The position numbers and the translations under genes were made by a program. From 66-474 sp035281745 (GTDB lineage: Bacteria; Pseudomonadota; Gammaproteobacteria; Xanthomonadales; Rhodanobacteraceae), in contig DATEDI010000028.1 of the NCBI GenBank assembly GCA_035281745.1, positions 1-64,000 of the forward strand: DNA of 64,000 nucleotides. The letters are read 5' to 3'. Numbering within the stretch: the first letter of the stretch is position 1; each line of letters begins with the position of its first letter. A model generated the notes under the pieces. The model was not told where the DNA came from. It searched no databases and saw only the letters and a list, made by a program, of their open reading frames with translations. Below, piece after piece: positions 8,793 through 17,099 of this stretch.

Positions 8793-8867
8793 GGGGTCAG
8801 AGTGCACTTTCGCGCTGGCGGTTCATGCTGCTCACGCGACCTCTTCGCGAAAGTGCACTCTGACCCC
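8793..8867. repeat. Perfect 22-bp inverted repeat, REP/MITE-like
   Basis: The arms at 8793-8814 (GGGGTCAGAGTGCACTTT...) and 8846-8867 are exact reverse complements, 22 of 22, around a 31-base loop. Just left, GCAAAGCTGG occurs twice in tandem. It fills the gap between galU and the oxidoreductase gene and lies just after the galU stop (minus strand), so it could end or stabilise that transcript; there is no T-run. No transposase is present. It may be a REP-type element mobilised elsewhere by a REP-associated tyrosine transposase (inference). Confidence 0.8.
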
Positions 8868-8878
8868 TTAGCTTCTCT

Positions 8879-9721
8879 CTAGCGGCCCACGAGGTGCCGC
8901 AGCTCAGGATCGGCGGCCGCGAAGTGCAAGGTCGCGCGCACCATGCCGGCCTTGTTGCCGCAGTCGAAACGAGTACCAGCGAATCGATGCGCCAGCACCG
9001 GCGTTTCCTTGAGCAGCGCGGCGATCGCGTCGGTCAACTGGATTTCGCCGCCGGCCCCGGGCGTGGTTTGTTCCAGCAGGTCGAAGATGCGCGACGGCAG
9101 CACGTAACGCCCGACCACCGCAAGGTTGGAAGGCGCATCCTCGGGCTTGGGCTTTTCCACCATGTGACGGATACGATCACCGCTGCCACCGACATCGACG
9201 ATGCCGTACTTGCCGGTATCGGCGTGCGGCACTTCCTCGACCGCGAGCACGCCGGTCTTGCCGTCGGCCGCGCGTTCGGCCATCTGGCGCAGTGCGCCCG
9301 GGCCCTCGTTCACGATCAGGTCGTCGGGCAGGACGATGCCGAATGGCTCGTCGCCGACCACGGGCTTGGCGCACAACACCGCGTGACCCAAGCCCAGCGC
9401 CTGTTCCTGAGTGACATACACACAGCGCACATGCGGCGGCAACAAGCCCTGCACCATGGCCAGCAACTGACGCTTGCCGGCACGCTCCAGCGTTTCTTCC
9501 AGCTCGTATGCCGAATCGAAATAGTCGGCAATAGAATGCTTGTAGCGATTGGTGACGAAGATCAGGGTATCGGCGCCGGCATCGACCGCCTCGTCCACTG
9601 CGTACTGGATCAAGGGACGATCCAGCACCGGCAACATTTCCTTGGCGACGACCTTGGTGGCGGGAAGAAAACGGGTACCCATGCCGGCCACCGGGAAAAC
9701 CACTTTACGCAAACGAGTCAC
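8879..9721 (-). CDS. galU: UTP-glucose-1-phosphate uridylyltransferase
   Basis: 280-residue nucleotidyltransferase making UDP-glucose for LPS core, exopolysaccharide and galactose metabolism. The family signature VFPVAGMGTRFLPATK is at the N-terminus and a GGEIQLTDAI segment occurs near residue 230. GTG 9721 is chosen: it gives the normal GalU N-terminus (MTRLRKVVFP) and has AAGGA upstream; the frame extends 26 more codons without homology. It is the last gene of the minus-strand run after the WbpM-like dehydratase (gap about 100 bases), matching a role in surface polysaccharide supply. Confidence 0.93.
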   Translation of the reverse strand: MTRLRKVVFPVAGMGTRFLPATKVVAKEMLPVLDRPLIQYAVDEAVDAGADTLIFVTNRYKHSIADYFDSAYELEETLERAGKRQLLAMVQGLLPPHVRCVYVTQEQALGLGHAVLCAKPVVGDEPFGIVLPDDLIVNEGPGALRQMAERAADGKTGVLAVEEVPHADTGKYGIVDVGGSGDRIRHMVEKPKPEDAPSNLAVVGRYVLPSRIFDLLEQTTPGAGGEIQLTDAIAALLKETPVLAHRFAGTRFDCGNKAGMVRATLHFAAADPELRHLVGR

Positions 9722-9820
9722 GTCTTGTCCTTGATGGTTGCGATTCAAAAAAAACCCGTCCGAAACGGCTGTCGTGAAAAATCGGAATTCCGATGGCAAC
9801 GATCGTGGACGATCGCACGA

Positions 9821-11728
9821 CTAGGCAGCCGTGTCACCACCGCCCCGCTGCAGCGGCACCACATCGGCGGTCTGCGTCGGCCCGCCGGTCTCCCAGCGGA
9901 AGGCAGGCAGCAGCGCACCGACGCAATGCCGCAGGGTTTCCTCGTCGAAGCGCTGCACCGCTTCGGTGGCGCGTGCGAGTTGCGCCGCAACCAGTGCCGC
10001 GGATTGCTGGCGCGGCGCGGCTTCGAAAATCTTGGGGTGCGATGTACCGTGATAATTCTCGAGTGGGTGGAACAACTCCTCGAACAGCTTTTCGCCCGGG
10101 CGCAAGCCCGTGTAGAGGATGGAAATGTCGCGGCCGGGTTGTTTTCCGGCCAGCCGGATCATCTGCTCGGCGAGATCGCGGATGCGGATCGGCTCGCCCA
10201 TGTCGAGCGCGAAGGTTTCGCCACCCTTGCCCATCGCCATCGCCTGCAGGATCAACTGGCAGGCTTCCGGAATGGTCATGAAGTAGCGCGAAATTTCCGG
10301 ATGCGTCACGGTGACCGGACCGCCTTCTGCAATCTGGTCGCGGAACAGCGGCACCACCGAGCCCGCCGAGTCCAGCACATTGCCGAATCGCACGGTGACG
10401 AATTTCGTCGCGTGGTCTTCGGCCGTGATCTGGCAGATGATTTCCGCGACGCGCTTGCATGCGCCCATCACGCTGGTCGGATTCACGGCCTTGTCGGTCG
10501 AGATCAGCACGAAGCTCTCGACGCCATACCGCACCGCCTGCTCGGCCACCGTGCGCGTGTTCAGCGCATTGTTGCGGAAAGCCTCACGCAACTGGTCCTG
10601 CAACAACGGCACGTGCTTGTAGGCGGCTGCGTGGAACACGCGCTGCGGCTTCGCGAGCGCGAACGCATTGGCGCACGCGGCGGCGTCGCCGCAATCGCCG
10701 ATCAGGCAGCGCAACAGCAGCTCCGGGTATTGCGCGCGCAGTTCGCGTTCAATGCGGTAGAGGTTGTATTCCGAAAGTTCCAGGATCGTGAGCTCGGACG
10801 CCCCCAGCCGCGCGATCTGCCGGCACAGTTCCGAACCGATCGAACCGCCGCCGCCAGTCACCAGCACCCGCTGCCCGGTAAGGCCGCGTCGAATCGCATT
10901 CCATTCCAGTTTCACCGGGTCGCGACCGAGCAAATCTTCGATCGCCACTTCCTTCAGTTCGTTGAATTGCGCACGACCGGAAACCACATCGTCGAGTCGC
11001 GGCACAGTACGAAACGGCAGGCCCGTGGCCTCGCACAGGCTGACCACGTGGCGCATTTCTTCCTTGTCGGCCGACGGCATTGCGATCAGGAGCATTTCGG
11101 CGCCGACGCGACGCGCCAGTTCCTCCAGCCTGTCGGTGCCGCCCAGCACCGGAACGCCGTGCAGACGCGAACCGCGCAGCGAGGTGTCGTCGTCGATGAA
11201 GCCTGCCGGAACGTAGCGCGAATCGCGGCGCAGGTCGCGTACCAGCGCTTCGCCGGCTCGTCCCGCACCGATCACCAGCACGCGATGGCTGTGCTTGGCG
11301 TGGAACAGGTCGAGTTGGCTGTCCTTCCAGTAGCGATAGGCGAGCCGCGGCGCACCGAGAAAAATCGCCAGCAGCACCGGATAGATCAGCAGCACCGAGC
11401 GTGAGATGCCGTACATCCGGTTGTACAGGAACAAGGCGAGATAGATCACCACCGCGCCTGCGACCACCGCGCGCAGGATGTTCCACAAGTCGGGTACGCT
11501 CGCGAAGCGCCACAGGCCCTTGTACAAACCGGTCCAGAAGAACATTGCGGCCTGCACGCCCAGCACGATCAGTGTCTGCCAGCTCAACAGGTCGAGTTGC
11601 TGGCCGTAGGGCAGCATCGCGTAACGCAGCGTGTTGGCCAGCCACCACGCGAGCAGCGTCACGGCAAGGTCGTGGATCACCACCGCAGAGCGTGGATGGA
11701 TCCGTCCGGCGAGATCAGGCGGCTTCAT
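9821..11728 (-). CDS. Membrane-anchored nucleotide-sugar 4,6-dehydratase/epimerase, WbpM/CapD-like
   Basis: 635-residue protein. About four N-terminal membrane spans (residues 15-125) precede a first Rossmann-like region (VLVIGAGRAGEALVRDL) and then the catalytic SDR domain with GGGGSIGSEL, the YKHVP segment and LISTDKAVNPTSVMG. WbpM-type enzymes are UDP-GlcNAc C4,C6-dehydratases that start synthesis of 6-deoxy sugars such as QuiNAc or FucNAc for O-antigen. ATG 11728 is chosen at the start of the first membrane region; it overlaps the upstream GT4 gene by 14 bases, implying translational coupling. Confidence 0.88.
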   Translation of the reverse strand: MKPPDLAGRIHPRSAVVIHDLAVTLLAWWLANTLRYAMLPYGQQLDLLSWQTLIVLGVQAAMFFWTGLYKGLWRFASVPDLWNILRAVVAGAVVIYLALFLYNRMYGISRSVLLIYPVLLAIFLGAPRLAYRYWKDSQLDLFHAKHSHRVLVIGAGRAGEALVRDLRRDSRYVPAGFIDDDTSLRGSRLHGVPVLGGTDRLEELARRVGAEMLLIAMPSADKEEMRHVVSLCEATGLPFRTVPRLDDVVSGRAQFNELKEVAIEDLLGRDPVKLEWNAIRRGLTGQRVLVTGGGGSIGSELCRQIARLGASELTILELSEYNLYRIERELRAQYPELLLRCLIGDCGDAAACANAFALAKPQRVFHAAAYKHVPLLQDQLREAFRNNALNTRTVAEQAVRYGVESFVLISTDKAVNPTSVMGACKRVAEIICQITAEDHATKFVTVRFGNVLDSAGSVVPLFRDQIAEGGPVTVTHPEISRYFMTIPEACQLILQAMAMGKGGETFALDMGEPIRIRDLAEQMIRLAGKQPGRDISILYTGLRPGEKLFEELFHPLENYHGTSHPKIFEAAPRQQSAALVAAQLARATEAVQRFDEETLRHCVGALLPAFRWETGGPTQTADVVPLQRGGGDTAA

Positions 11729-12761
11729 GCAGCCTGCCTCCCGTGGCGGCGGCGAGACAGGCTCGCTTGCCGACATACCATGCGGCGCCCGCCAGCGCGT
11801 ACGCCGCAAGTACGCACCACACGCCGTGCGCCGGCCAGCGCACCGCCAGCCACGCCAGCGGTGCGGCCACCGCAAGATTCCAGGTCATGTAAGCGACGTC
11901 CGTGCGCGCATGGCTCCAGTTTACCCGTACCAGCCACTGGTACAGGTGCTGGCGATGCGGCGCGTACCAGCGCTGGCCGCCGAGCATGCGGCGCGCAAGG
12001 GTCAGTCCGCTGTCGACCAGGAACGTCGAGGGCAGGATCACGCATCCCCACAGCAGGGGGGGATTTCGCTGGACGAGCAAAGCAGCCACCGTGCCGAGCG
12101 CAAGCCCCAGCGCACCCGATCCCACGTCGCCCATGAAAATGCGTGCCGGCGGAAAGTTGAAAAACAGGAAGCCGAGGCACCCCGCCGCCGAAGCGAACGC
12201 GAATGCGGCGAGGCCGGTCCTTCCGGCCCAGGCCGCCAGCAGGCCGTACCCCAGCATCACGAACAAGCCCTGTTGGCCGAGGATGCCGTCGATACCGTCC
12301 ATGAAGTTGTGCGCGTTGATGAAGCCAACCAGCACGACGGCGAGCGGCAGCAGCGCCATCCATCCGAATGCGCCGGGCCACGGTCCGGGCGCGAGCACGG
12401 CGGCGCCGACCAGCAGCGCCGCGAGGACGTGCACCGTCAATCGTGACAATACCGACAGCGGCGCGTGATCATCGCGCCAGCCGATCAAGGCGACCGCCAG
12501 GATCGCCAGCGCAATCGCGCCGACGCGCAGCGGACTTGCCGCAGGGTCCAGCCCGTACCACGCAGACAACCCCGCCAGCACCACCGCCGCGACGATGCCG
12601 ACCCCGCCACCGCGCGGCGTCGCCTGGGTGTGCGAACGTCGTTTGCCGGGCAAATCCAGCAAACCGCGGCGACGGGCGTAAACCAGCGCAAGCGATGTCA
12701 CGACCAGCGACAGCATCAGCCCACCCAGTGTGCTCAGCAGTAGCGGGACGGCAACTTGCAT
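11715..12761 (-). CDS. Undecaprenyl-phosphate glycosyl-1-phosphate transferase (WecA/WbpL family)
   Basis: 348-residue polytopic enzyme of the MraY/WecA glycosyltransferase-4 group. Motifs are the cytoplasmic Asp pair in GWRDDH (about 97-98), NAHNFMDGIDG (149-159) and FMGDVGSG. It should transfer a HexNAc-1-phosphate to undecaprenyl phosphate, the first lipid-linked step of O-antigen or similar glycans. GTG 12779 would add six residues; ATG 12761 is preferred weakly. It overlaps the downstream WbpM-like gene and follows lapB, mirroring wbpL-wbpM of Pseudomonas. It is not the peptidoglycan enzyme MraY, as no mur or fts cluster is present. Confidence 0.87.
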   Translation of the reverse strand: MQVAVPLLLSTLGGLMLSLVVTSLALVYARRRGLLDLPGKRRSHTQATPRGGGVGIVAAVVLAGLSAWYGLDPAASPLRVGAIALAILAVALIGWRDDHAPLSVLSRLTVHVLAALLVGAAVLAPGPWPGAFGWMALLPLAVVLVGFINAHNFMDGIDGILGQQGLFVMLGYGLLAAWAGRTGLAAFAFASAAGCLGFLFFNFPPARIFMGDVGSGALGLALGTVAALLVQRNPPLLWGCVILPSTFLVDSGLTLARRMLGGQRWYAPHRQHLYQWLVRVNWSHARTDVAYMTWNLAVAAPLAWLAVRWPAHGVWCVLAAYALAGAAWYVGKRACLAAATGGRLHEAA

Positions 12762-12893
12762 TTGTTCGAACTGCCCCACTCGAAGCGGTTGTTGGGAAAA
12801 ATCAGGCCACGGAAGGCCGTTCTGGTGCTCGACAGTTCCGAATGAACCTGTTCGCCGGTGCGTACGGCAGCGCGGCGATCAAGGATGATCGCA

Positions 12894-14081
12894 TCATTCA
12901 CTGACGACGCTGTGGATGGGACGCACCGTGCCCCAACTCTTGCAGCTCGGGCATTGCCAGTGGTGCGCCTTGGCGCCGAAACCGCAATGGTTGCAGCGGT
13001 ACATCGCGCGGCCTTCCAGCAACTTGTGCGTCAGGTCGCGCAGGATCAGGAAGTTCTCGCGGGCCTCGCCTTCGGTGCGGCTCATGGTGGCGTCGATCAA
13101 GGCCATCATCCCGCGGACCGACGGCCGCTGCCGCAACTGGCCGGTCAGGAAATCGATGGCGGCGCGCTCGCCTTCGCGCTTCTTGTAAAGATCGGTCAGC
13201 GCCAGCACCGGTGTGATGCCGTGGTAGCGATCCACGACGTGCCCGAGGAATTTTTCGGCGCGATCCATCTCGCCCGCATGCGCGTAGGCGTCCAGCAGCG
13301 GCGGCAGGATTTCCGGAACGAAATCGACATCCGCATCGACGGCCTGTTCGAACGCCAACACCGCTTCGTTCCAGCGCCCCTCTTCCGCAAACAGGTGTCC
13401 GCTGATCATGTACCCGCGCACGCAGCCGGGCTGGCTGGCGAAGGCCTCGTCGAGGTAAGCCCGGGCCTCGGCGCGCGCACCGTGCTGGCGCGACTGTTCG
13501 GCCAGTTCGCACTGGAATTGCGCGATGGTCGCGGCCTGCGATTCACCGGTCATTTTTTCCAGCCGGTGCGCGTGGCCGATGGCCTTGTGCCAGTCGCGTT
13601 CGTGCTGGTAGATCGCGATCAGATGCCGCAGCGCCGAAGGAGCGTGCGCATCCATCGCGACCAGATCGTCGAACAACGCCTCGGCACGATCGAGCAAACC
13701 CGCGCGCATGTAGTCCTCGCCCAGTTCCAGCAGCGCGACGGTGCGTTCGGCTTCGGAAAGGTTGGAACGGCTGACCAGGTGCTGGTGCACGCGAATTGCC
13801 CGGTCCACTTCACCGCGGCGGCGAAACAGGTTGCCGAGCGCGAGGTGGGTTTCCACCGTGTCGCGGTTGAACTCGGCCAGCTTCATGAAAACTTCAATGG
13901 CCTTGTCCGGCTGCTCGTTGAGCAGATAGTTGAGGCCGCGGAAATAATGCGAGGATAGTTCTGTCACCCGTGCGCCCGAGCGGCGCGCGGTCGCGTGGCG
14001 GCCGATGATCCAGCCCAGCCAGCCGGCCAGTGGCAGCAGCAGGAACAACAACAGCAACGGGTCTGTGGGAAGGAAGTTCAC
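12894..14081 (-). CDS. lapB: Lipopolysaccharide assembly protein B (TPR protein, YciM)
   Basis: 395 residues (E. coli LapB 389). One N-terminal membrane anchor (PLLLLFLLLPLAGWLGWIIG), then tandem TPR repeats from about residue 35 to 340, then a rubredoxin-like zinc knuckle (CNHCG...CPSC) at the C-terminus. LapB adapts LpxC to the FtsH protease and so limits lipid A synthesis. GTG 14081 is selected because GGAGAG lies 4 bases upstream and it gives the standard N-terminus; the open frame runs 44 codons further without homology. It lies 61 bases after ihfB on the same strand. Confidence 0.93.
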   Translation of the reverse strand: MNFLPTDPLLLLFLLLPLAGWLGWIIGRHATARRSGARVTELSSHYFRGLNYLLNEQPDKAIEVFMKLAEFNRDTVETHLALGNLFRRRGEVDRAIRVHQHLVSRSNLSEAERTVALLELGEDYMRAGLLDRAEALFDDLVAMDAHAPSALRHLIAIYQHERDWHKAIGHAHRLEKMTGESQAATIAQFQCELAEQSRQHGARAEARAYLDEAFASQPGCVRGYMISGHLFAEEGRWNEAVLAFEQAVDADVDFVPEILPPLLDAYAHAGEMDRAEKFLGHVVDRYHGITPVLALTDLYKKREGERAAIDFLTGQLRQRPSVRGMMALIDATMSRTEGEARENFLILRDLTHKLLEGRAMYRCNHCGFGAKAHHWQCPSCKSWGTVRPIHSVVSE

Positions 14082-14142
14082 CGATCTCTCCGGTGCCGCG
14101 TCCGGCATCCTTCGAAACCCCGTGCCGCGGCCCGGGCCCGTC

Positions 14143-14439
14143 TCACGGCGTGTCGTCGCGGCCTTCGTTGACCCGCTGCCGCAGTTCCTTGCCCGGTTTG
14201 AAATGCGGAACATGCTTGCCCGGCAGTGCCACGGCCGTGCCGGTCTTGGGATTGCGGCCGGTGCGCGGTGGCCGGTAATGCAGCGAGAAACTGCCGAAGC
14301 CGCGAATCTCGATGCGATCGCCGCTCGCCAGCGCCGTGCTCATCTGTTCGATCACATTGCGCACCGCCAATTCGACGTCCGCGAACGCCAGGTGTTTCTG
14401 GCGTTCCGCGAGCGCGGCGATCAATTCGGATTTCGTCAT
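14143..14439 (-). CDS. ihfB: Integration host factor subunit beta
   Basis: 98-residue HU/IHF family protein. It shows the MTKSELIAALAE start, the EIRGFGSFSLHYRPPRTGRN DNA-binding arm with its intercalating Pro, and the GKHVPHFKPGKELR end. It pairs with IHF-alpha (not in the window) to bend DNA at specific sites in transcription and recombination. ATG 14439 gives the exact family length. It sits between rpsA and lapB, the order usual in gammaproteobacteria. A sigma70-like promoter overlaps the end of rpsA (14558-14586), so it can be transcribed apart from rpsA. Confidence 0.96.
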   Translation of the reverse strand: MTKSELIAALAERQKHLAFADVELAVRNVIEQMSTALASGDRIEIRGFGSFSLHYRPPRTGRNPKTGTAVALPGKHVPHFKPGKELRQRVNEGRDDTP

Positions 14440-14501
14440 GGATGGCAACGTGCGATGACCTTGAGGACGATGGGGACGGGCTGCGCACGCGCGCGCCCAT
14501 T

Positions 14502-14542
14502 CCACGACGCCGCCCGCGGATGCGGACGGCGCCGTCGTGTCG
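14502..14542 (-). other. GC-rich hairpin in the rpsA-ihfB gap
   Basis: On the minus strand CACGACGGCGCC pairs imperfectly with GGCGGCGTCGTG across a short loop. There is no following T-run, so it is not a standard terminator. It lies between the candidate ihfB promoter and the ihfB start and would be in the 5' leader of an ihfB transcript. Confidence 0.4.
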
Positions 14543-14557
14543 CAAAAAACACAAGCC

Positions 14558-14586
14558 CTTATATAGACTTACTCCGACTTGTTCAA
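14558..14586 (-). promoter_or_regulatory. Candidate sigma70 promoter for ihfB inside the rpsA 3' end
   Basis: On the minus strand TTGAAC (14586-14581) and TATAAG (14563-14558) are separated by exactly 17 bases, matching the -35 and -10 consensus at 4/6 and 5/6. The -35 box lies in the last codons of rpsA. This would allow ihfB, and possibly lapB onward, to be expressed independently of rpsA. No transcript data are available. Confidence 0.5.
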
Positions 14587-16245
14587 CTGCTCTTTCAGCA
14601 GAGCCCCCAACTTGGTGGTGCTGCGGTCGGCGTGCTGGTTCTGGTACTCGGACAGCGTTTCGGCCATCTCGTCCTCGTCCTTGGCGCGGATCGAGAGTTG
14701 CAACATCCGGCCCTTGCGATCCATGCCGATGAACTTGGCCTCGACCTGCTCGCCCGCCTTCAGATGCTGGCTGAGATCATCGATGCGGTCCTTCGAGAAA
14801 TCGCGCGCCGAGAGATAACCCTCGATGCCATCGGCGAGATCGACCACCGCGCCCTTGGCGTCCACTTCCCGGACGGTGCCGTTGAGGGTCGCGCCGCGCG
14901 GGTGCGCGGCCATGAACTGGCCGAACGGATCCTGTTCGAGCTGCTTGATGCCGAGGCTGATGCGCTCGCGCTCGGGATCCACCGCCAGCACCACCGCGTC
15001 GACTTCATCGCCCTTCTTGAACTCGCGAACCAGTTCCTCGCCATTGCCCTGCCAGGAAATGTCGGACAGGTGCACCAGTCCGTCGATGCCGCCGTCCAGG
15101 CCCACGAAGATGCCGAAGTCGGTGATCGATTTGATCGCGCCGTGGACCTTGTCGCCCTTCTTGAAGGTCGCCGCGAAGGCTTCCCATGGATTCGACTGGG
15201 TCTGCTTCATGCCCAGCGAAATGCGGCGGCGCTCTTCGTCGACGTCCAGCACCATGACTTCCACTTCGTCGCCGACCTGCACGACCTTGGCCGGGTTGAC
15301 GTTCTTGTTGGTCCAGTCCATCTCGGACACATGCACCAGGCCTTCCACGCCCGGCTCCAGCTCCACGAAGCAGCCGTAGTCGGTGACGTTGGAAACCTTG
15401 CCGAACAGGCGGGTGCCCGACGGATAGCGGCGGGTGATGCTGACCCATGGATCGTCGCCCAGTTGCTTCAGGCCCAGGGACACGCGGTTGCGCTCGCGGT
15501 CGAACTTCAGCACGCGCACGTCGAGCTCATCGCCCACGTTCACGACTTCCGACGGGTGCCGCACGCGCTTCCACGCCATGTCGGTGATGTGCAGCAGGCC
15601 GTCGATGCCGCCGAGGTCCACGAACGCACCGTAATCGGTGAGGTTCTTGACCACGCCGTGCAGGATCGCGCCTTCCTGCAGCTTCTCCAGAAGCTGCTCG
15701 CGTTCCTCGGAGTGCTCGCTCTCGACCACCGCGCGGCGACTGACCACCACGTTGTTGCGCTTCCGGTCGAGCTTGATGATCTTGAATTCCAGATCCTTGC
15801 CTTCGAGGTAGGCCGGATCGCGCACCGGACGCACGTCCACCAGCGAACCCGGCAGGAACGCGCGCACGTCGCGGATGTCGACGGTGAAGCCGCCCTTGAC
15901 CTTGCCGTTGATGCGGCCGGTGACGGCCTCTTCCTGCTCGAACGCACTTTCCAGCTCGTCCCACACCATCGAGCGCTTGGCCTTCTCGCGCGACAGCATG
16001 GTTTCGCCGAAACCGTTTTCGATGGCGTCCAGCGCGACTTTGACTTCGTCGCCCACGGACACTTCCAGGTCGCCGTTTTCGGCCTTGAACTGCTCGATCG
16101 GCACGATGCCTTCCGATTTCAGTCCGGCGTTCACCACCACCACATCGGGGCGGATCTCGACGACGGTGCCGGAGACGATGGCTCCGGGTTTCAATTTGGC
16201 CAGCGACTGGCTCTGTTCAAACAGTTCGGCAAAACTTTCGGTCAT
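14569..16245 (-). CDS. rpsA: 30S ribosomal protein S1
   Basis: 558 residues (E. coli 557) with six S1 OB-fold repeats, visible as recurring GAFVDLGGIDGLLHITDMAW-like segments. Repeats 1-2 bind the ribosome and repeats 3-6 bind mRNA to start translation on structured leaders. ATG 16245 gives the standard MTESFAELFEQS N-terminus; the frame continues upstream into the end of cmk. It follows cmk with 140 bases between, the usual cmk-rpsA-ihfB order. Confidence 0.97.
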   Translation of the reverse strand: MTESFAELFEQSQSLAKLKPGAIVSGTVVEIRPDVVVVNAGLKSEGIVPIEQFKAENGDLEVSVGDEVKVALDAIENGFGETMLSREKAKRSMVWDELESAFEQEEAVTGRINGKVKGGFTVDIRDVRAFLPGSLVDVRPVRDPAYLEGKDLEFKIIKLDRKRNNVVVSRRAVVESEHSEEREQLLEKLQEGAILHGVVKNLTDYGAFVDLGGIDGLLHITDMAWKRVRHPSEVVNVGDELDVRVLKFDRERNRVSLGLKQLGDDPWVSITRRYPSGTRLFGKVSNVTDYGCFVELEPGVEGLVHVSEMDWTNKNVNPAKVVQVGDEVEVMVLDVDEERRRISLGMKQTQSNPWEAFAATFKKGDKVHGAIKSITDFGIFVGLDGGIDGLVHLSDISWQGNGEELVREFKKGDEVDAVVLAVDPERERISLGIKQLEQDPFGQFMAAHPRGATLNGTVREVDAKGAVVDLADGIEGYLSARDFSKDRIDDLSQHLKAGEQVEAKFIGMDRKGRMLQLSIRAKDEDEMAETLSEYQNQHADRSTTKLGALLKEQLNKSE

Positions 16246-16385
16246 GGGAATTCCAGGTTGGGAATGGATCGCGATGCCTGCAAGTTCCATCGGGTTCAAG
16301 CTCCACAGGCGACGATCCGCCGGTTGGGGGATGCGTACACGCATCCATGGATGAAAACCGCGCGAGCGCGGCAGATTGGGTTGCT

Positions 16386-17069
16386 TCAAACCTTTCGCAC
16401 GACGGCGAGTACTTCGGCCACAACCGCCGGAATCGGCTGTCCGGTGGTATCGATCACCACCGCATCGACAGCCGGCCGCAACGGCGCAACCGTGCGCGAC
16501 GCGTCCCGCGCGTCACGCAACTCGATCTCGTGCAAAAGGCTGGTTAGTGTAACGGCAAGTCCCTTTGCCTTCAACTGCTTATAGCGCCTTTCCGCGCGCT
16601 CGGCGGCACTGGCGGTCAGGAACACCTTGAACGGCGCGTCCGGGAAGATCACCGTGCCCATGTCGCGTCCGTCTGCCACCAGGCCCGGCGGCCGGCGAAA
16701 CGCCAACTGCTTGTCCACCAAGGCTTTTCGCACCGGGGGCAAGGCTGCGATCGCCGAGGCCGCCGCGCCCGCGGTTTCGGTCCGGATCGCATCGGTGGCG
16801 TCCTGGCCATCGATGATCACTCGGGTTTCGCCGCCACCGCCGGGGTCACGGAATTCAATCCGGGTTTCCGCCGCGCAGCGCGCGACGGCTTCGGCGTCGG
16901 AAAGGTCCAGGTCCTTGAGGCCGGCTGCATAGCCGACGGCCCGGTAAATCGCCCCCGAATCCAGCATGTGCCAGCCCAATCGATCCGCCACCGCGCGGGC
17001 GATGGTGCCCTTGCCGGAGCCGGAGGGCCCATCGATGGTCAGTACCGGCACGGAATCGTTGGTGATCAT
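16386..17069 (-). CDS. cmk: Cytidylate kinase
   Basis: 227-residue NMP kinase converting CMP/dCMP to the diphosphates. The P-loop GPSGSGKGT is at residues 14-22, the CMP-binding HMLDSGAIYRAV segment follows, and DGRDMGTVIFPDA is the conserved central motif of the family. Length matches E. coli Cmk (227). It lies 30 bases after aroA on the same strand and before rpsA, a conserved arrangement. Confidence 0.96.
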   Translation of the reverse strand: MITNDSVPVLTIDGPSGSGKGTIARAVADRLGWHMLDSGAIYRAVGYAAGLKDLDLSDAEAVARCAAETRIEFRDPGGGGETRVIIDGQDATDAIRTETAGAAASAIAALPPVRKALVDKQLAFRRPPGLVADGRDMGTVIFPDAPFKVFLTASAAERAERRYKQLKAKGLAVTLTSLLHEIELRDARDASRTVAPLRPAVDAVVIDTTGQPIPAVVAEVLAVVRKV

Positions 17070-17099
17070 CCGGCGAATTTTAGCGGACGCCGGTCTGTC

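Noticed and set aside
8894..11404. 836-codon plus-strand frame opposite galU and the dehydratase gene
   Set aside because: It crosses two well-supported genes and a gap, with composition expected from GC-rich antisense.
14005..16584. Long plus-strand frame (859 codons) opposite rpsA
   Set aside because: It is a mirror of the highly biased rpsA codons; it has no recognisable domain, start signal or conserved motif.
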